From Myxococcales bacterium (GTDB taxonomy: Bacteria > Myxococcota_A > Polyangia > Polyangiales > Polyangiaceae), in assembly GCA_016703425.1 (NCBI GenBank), contig JADJCA010000008.1, forward strand, positions 484,001-548,000: a stretch of 64,000 nucleotides of DNA, read 5' to 3'. Positions within the stretch are counted from its first letter, which is position 1; each line of letters opens with the position of its first letter. A program made the position numbers and the translations under genes. The notes beneath the pieces were generated by a model that saw only the letters and a list, made by a program, of their open reading frames with translations, was not told where the DNA came from and did no database searches. Below are positions 61,093 to 64,000 of the stretch, in pieces.

Positions 61093-61815
61093 ATGACCAC
61101 GCAGAAATCCATCCTCACCGCTTCCGTCGCTTTCCTCGCCCTTCAGAGCGTCGCCTGCGTGCAGAACCTCGCGCCGCCGGCCGCACCGCCGAAGGTGACC
61201 CCGAGGCTCGACGATGACCTCCCCGAGGCGACGCGCGGACAAGGTGTGGTCGTCATCGGAAGCCCCGACGCGAAGGCACGCGTGGACGTCGTGCAAGGGA
61301 CCTACGCGGCGAGCGGCTTCGCGCGCGGGGTGTACGTCTCGGCCTACGGCGTGGCGACAAAGTCCGTGTGCGAATCGACGCCCTGCGCTGTAGTCCTGCC
61401 GCAAGGCGAACACAGGCTCACCTTCCGCGGCGTTTCAGACCAGGGCCGCGCCGGCGTGGCCGTGGTGAAGGTCGGGCGCGATCCGGTCGCGCTCAATCAC
61501 ACGATGGGCCAAGCGCGGGGCCTCGGCACAGTGGGCACCACGGGCTTCTGGCTCTCGGCTTTGGGTGCGGCGTCGCTCGGCACCGGTGCGTTGCTCTTGG
61601 CCGTCGCGCCGTCGACGGAGCCGAACTCGAGCCTGCGCGGCACGGGGCAGACCATGGCCATCGCCGGTGGCCTGGGCCTCGGCGTCGGCTTGACGATGTT
61701 CTTTCTCGATCGCCCCACGCATCAGGAAGGCTCCTCGGTGCAGTTCCGAGTGACGCCGGCTACGAGGGCGACGGAGCCGGGCGGCCTGGGCGCCTCGACG
61801 CTGGCGTCGCGGTAG
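61093..61815 (+). CDS. Lipoprotein-type membrane protein with two C-terminal helices
   Basis: 240 residues. Lipobox-like SVAC near residue 22, a beta-rich stretch resembling a PEGA-like segment (GVYVSAYGVATKSVCE, PCAVVLPQGEHRLTFRG), then two transmembrane helices (GFWLSALGAASLGTGALLL and GGLGLGVGLTMFFL). The general layout recalls the kinase-linked PEGA-like proteins but lacks TPRs and a kinase neighbour. It is 47 bases upstream of the acyl-AMP ligase gene and may be co-transcribed. Confidence 0.6.
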   Translation: MTTQKSILTASVAFLALQSVACVQNLAPPAAPPKVTPRLDDDLPEATRGQGVVVIGSPDAKARVDVVQGTYAASGFARGVYVSAYGVATKSVCESTPCAVVLPQGEHRLTFRGVSDQGRAGVAVVKVGRDPVALNHTMGQARGLGTVGTTGFWLSALGAASLGTGALLLAVAPSTEPNSSLRGTGQTMAIAGGLGLGVGLTMFFLDRPTHQEGSSVQFRVTPATRATEPGGLGASTLASR

Positions 61816-61862
61816 CTCGCGGACGCACCACGTTGCGCCGCGTTCGGTTGTAACCTCGGGAC

Positions 61863-62993
61863 GTGAGTCGCGAGGAGCTTGTCAGAGCGCTCGATCGAGC
61901 CTGGACCGGCCGCGCAACCTTCGCCGTTGGGCAAGACGCTCTCACGGAGACCACGGGCCTACCGGCCTACGGGACGGAGCACTTCCTGCTCAACACGTCG
62001 GGCTCGACGGGGCAGCCGCGCCAGGTCGTTCTCGCGAAGACCCGCGCCGAGGCGCTCGCTCGAACGCTGACGGCCGCGCAGGGCGGCGACGCGGTGGAGG
62101 CGGTCGTGCTCGCGCTGCCGCTTCACCACGCTTTCGCGCTTGTTAACCAGTGGCTTTGGGCCCGCGTCGAGCGAAGACCGCTCTTTGTCACAGAGGGACT
62201 TGGGGAGCCCGATTCGCTCAGGCGCGCGCTGGCCGAGGCGCCCCAATCGATGCTCTGCCTCGTGGGGGGCCAGGTTCCCATGCTCCGACGACTGTTCGCG
62301 ACGGACTCGTTCCCGCGGGTGGCGAGGCTCCATTTCGCCGGAGGTCCCTTCCCGGCAGCCTCGCTCGCCGAGCTGCGCCGCTTCTTTCCGCGAGCGCTCC
62401 TCACCAACAACTACGGCTGCACGGAGGCCGGTCCGCGCCTCACGGTGCAAAGCGTCGAAGACGCAGGCGACGTGGACAACGTGGGTCGACCCCTTCCAGG
62501 CGTCGAGCTTCGCGCCGACGACGCGGGCGCGCTTCGCTTTCGGAGCCCCTACCGGTGCGTCGCGCTCGTCGACGACGGCGCGCTCCGCGCCGTTCCCGAT
62601 GACGAGTGGCTGCCGACCGGCGACGTGGGGGAGATGGAAACGGACGGCACGCTGCGCCTCACGGGAAGGAGCCACGAGGTGTGGAAGCGCCACGGCGAGA
62701 AGGTCTCCCTCGCCGAAATCACGGCCGCCGTCGCACGCGTTTTTCCGGGCCAGGCGGCGTGCCTTCGCGAGATCGACGCCGCCGGCGAGCCGGGCTACGT
62801 CCTCGTCGTGGCGCCCGCACCGGAACCGTCGGAGCTTTCTGCCATCCTCGCGCTGTTCCGTGAACGCCCCCGCGCCACGTGGCCTCTTCGCATTGAAGCG
62901 ACAGCGTCGATTCCGCTCTTGGACCATGGCAAAGTCGACGGAGCGGCGCTCCTCGCGTGCGGCCGACGAGAAGTCTTTCGGCAGAGGATCTGA
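61863..62993 (+). CDS. Short acyl-AMP/CoA ligase
   Basis: 376 residues from GTG 61863. P-loop-like LNTSGSTGQPRQV near residue 45, NNYGCTEAG, WLPTGDVGEM, and a GKxD-type catalytic Lys in LLDHGKVDGA. Usual ANL enzymes have about 150 residues before the P-loop, absent here, so this is a compact form. The carrier gene starts directly at the stop, suggesting that the acyl-AMP is loaded onto that carrier. Substrate not predictable. Confidence 0.7.
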   Translation: MSREELVRALDRAWTGRATFAVGQDALTETTGLPAYGTEHFLLNTSGSTGQPRQVVLAKTRAEALARTLTAAQGGDAVEAVVLALPLHHAFALVNQWLWARVERRPLFVTEGLGEPDSLRRALAEAPQSMLCLVGGQVPMLRRLFATDSFPRVARLHFAGGPFPAASLAELRRFFPRALLTNNYGCTEAGPRLTVQSVEDAGDVDNVGRPLPGVELRADDAGALRFRSPYRCVALVDDGALRAVPDDEWLPTGDVGEMETDGTLRLTGRSHEVWKRHGEKVSLAEITAAVARVFPGQAACLREIDAAGEPGYVLVVAPAPEPSELSAILALFRERPRATWPLRIEATASIPLLDHGKVDGAALLACGRREVFRQRI

Positions 62994-63239
62994 ATGACCA
63001 ACAAGGAAAAGCTGCGCGCCCTCTTGCTCGACGTCTTCTTGCTCGAGGCCAGCGAGTTCTCCTTCGAGCTCACGCGGAGCGACGTTCCCACGTGGGACTC
63101 GCTCGGCCTCGTGTCGCTCGGGGTCGGCGTCGAAGAGACCTTCGGCTACCACATGACGCCCGCGGAAATCACGGCCATCGGTAGCGTCCCGGAGCTTGTG
63201 ACCCTCCTCGCCACGAAGGGCATCGCGTTCGATGATTGA
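62994..63239 (+). CDS. Acyl carrier protein
   Basis: 81 residues. WDSLGLVSLGVGVEETFG holds the phosphopantetheine Ser in DSLG; helices before and after fit an ACP. The start is the base after the ligase stop, and its stop overlaps the next gene's start by eight bases. It is a dedicated carrier for the ligase product rather than a housekeeping AcpP, judging from position. Confidence 0.8.
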   Translation: MTNKEKLRALLLDVFLLEASEFSFELTRSDVPTWDSLGLVSLGVGVEETFGYHMTPAEITAIGSVPELVTLLATKGIAFDD

Positions 63240-64000
63240 GCTCCCGCCGCGGTGGACGCTCCCGGAGCTGCGCGAGCGCGCCGGAGCCGGTGCCGTTGTT
63301 TGGGCCGGCGCGCGCGGCGCGGCCTTTGCGGCCAAGGCGCTCCCCTTCCCCGTCGTGCCGATGGATGCGCCGCTCAACGCCGACGTCGACACCATTGTCG
63401 CCATCGGCGGCGGCGCGTTCCTCGACGCCGCGAAGCTCCGCGCGTGGCGCATGGAAAGCCGACGACGCGTCGTCGCGGTGCCAACGCTCTGGGGCAGCGG
63501 CGCGGAAGCCTCGCCGATCGCCATCGAGCGCGCCGCCGGAGCCCGACAGGTCGTCGTGGACGACGGCCTCGTGCCTCGCGCCGTCGTCTACGTGGCCGAG
63601 TTTCTCCAGAGCGTCGACGCTCAAAGAGCGCTCTCTGCCTGCGCAGACGCGTGGGTGCACGCCGTGGAAGGGTTCGCATCGCCGCTCGCGAACGACGACG
63701 CTCGAGGCGACACCGCGGAGCTCATGGCGCGCATGCTCCGCTTGCCGCTCGGCGTCGATGTCGAGTGGTTCGAATGTTCCGCCACGGCGTGCGTGGCCCA
63801 AGCGCACGCGAGCGTGGGCCTCGTTCACGGCATGGCGCATGCTCTCGAGGACGCGCTCCTCCTCGCGGGGCGCACCGAATGGCATCACGCCCGGCTCGTG
63901 CGCGCGTTCTTCGCGCCCGTGCTCTTCCTCAACCGACGTAGCCCGTCATGGGCCGCGCGCTTCGCACACCACGGCGTGGACCTCGGAGCCGTCGAGTCGG
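63232..64000 (+). CDS. Iron-type alcohol dehydrogenase-like protein, partial (runs off the window)
   Basis: 256 residues seen from ATG 63232; the gene continues past 64000. VDTIVAIGGGAFLDAAKL is the nucleotide-binding GGGSxxDxxK-like pattern, VPTLWGSGAEASPI follows, and SVGLVHGMAHALE carries metal-ligand His of the iron alcohol dehydrogenase/dehydroquinate synthase fold. With an ACP and ligase in front it may reduce or process a carrier-bound intermediate. Confidence 0.7.
   Translation, partial: MIELPPRWTLPELRERAGAGAVVWAGARGAAFAAKALPFPVVPMDAPLNADVDTIVAIGGGAFLDAAKLRAWRMESRRRVVAVPTLWGSGAEASPIAIERAAGARQVVVDDGLVPRAVVYVAEFLQSVDAQRALSACADAWVHAVEGFASPLANDDARGDTAELMARMLRLPLGVDVEWFECSATACVAQAHASVGLVHGMAHALEDALLLAGRTEWHHARLVRAFFAPVLFLNRRSPSWAARFAHHGVDLGAVES

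Noticed and set aside
1..64000. tRNA or rRNA genes
   Set aside because: No cloverleaf or rRNA signature was noticed on either strand by eye; a tool scan is needed to be certain.
1..64000. Sigma-54 promoter sites near the three activators
   Set aside because: No clear TGGCAC-N5-TTGC pair was found in the gaps inspected; weak matches were not reported.

Overview
The window looks like chromosomal DNA of a myxobacterium (Myxococcota, probably order Polyangiales). The basis is very high GC with strong third-position GC bias; more than fifteen predicted lipoproteins with Asp/Ala/Gly-rich tethers after the lipobox; two Ser/Thr protein kinases next to FHA-domain sigma-54 activators; TPR/PEGA-like envelope proteins; and a trypsin-like protease with a MYXO-CTERM-like tail. 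No rRNA or tRNA gene and no CRISPR array was seen. The species cannot be named from this sequence.

Left end (1-7.4 kb) is a decayed accessory region. It holds a degenerate 21-bp tandem repeat, a VapB antitoxin gene with a broken vapC, an isolated 56-bp Rhs fragment, an MglA-like GTPase with an altered P-loop, a small zinc-ribbon protein, and a 5'-truncated, frameshifted Rhs gene ending in a ParB-like toxin domain followed by a DUF6896-like immunity gene. Two small membrane-protein genes follow.

7.4-21.5 kb is envelope and signalling: a GYF-domain membrane protein, large lipoproteins, a divergent four-gene cluster of small secreted proteins (13.46-15.94 kb) in which one gene is duplicated on each side of a palindromic control region, and a tightly coupled operon kinase > TPR/PEGA membrane protein > FHA sigma-54 activator (15.94-19.58 kb) whose activator lacks the GAFTGA loop.

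21.5-34.4 kb has an operon for a CxxCH protein, a DUF1501-like protein and an exported truncated-globin-like protein, then glutaminase, a DUF885 peptidase, a LysM/DUF4015 glycosidase, a VWA lipoprotein and an Uma2 remnant. Reading-frame breaks are concentrated in this stretch and many look like one-base homopolymer miscalls.

34.4-49.2 kb holds a single-chain adenylation-carrier-thioesterase enzyme with an acetoacetyl-CoA-synthetase-type adenylation domain, an ECF sigma factor with a coupled membrane partner, a transporter-like/spermidine-synthase-like/TPR fusion, a trypsin-like protease, an SDR oxidoreductase and a malectin/cytochrome-like lipoprotein.

49.2-64 kb has a second set of FHA sigma-54 activator, kinase and TPR/PEGA membrane protein, a third FHA activator, a group II truncated globin operon, several lipoproteins, and the start of a biosynthetic operon (acyl-AMP ligase, acyl carrier protein, iron-type alcohol dehydrogenase) that leaves the window. 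Several divergent promoter regions contain long, near-perfect inverted repeats with no assigned regulator.
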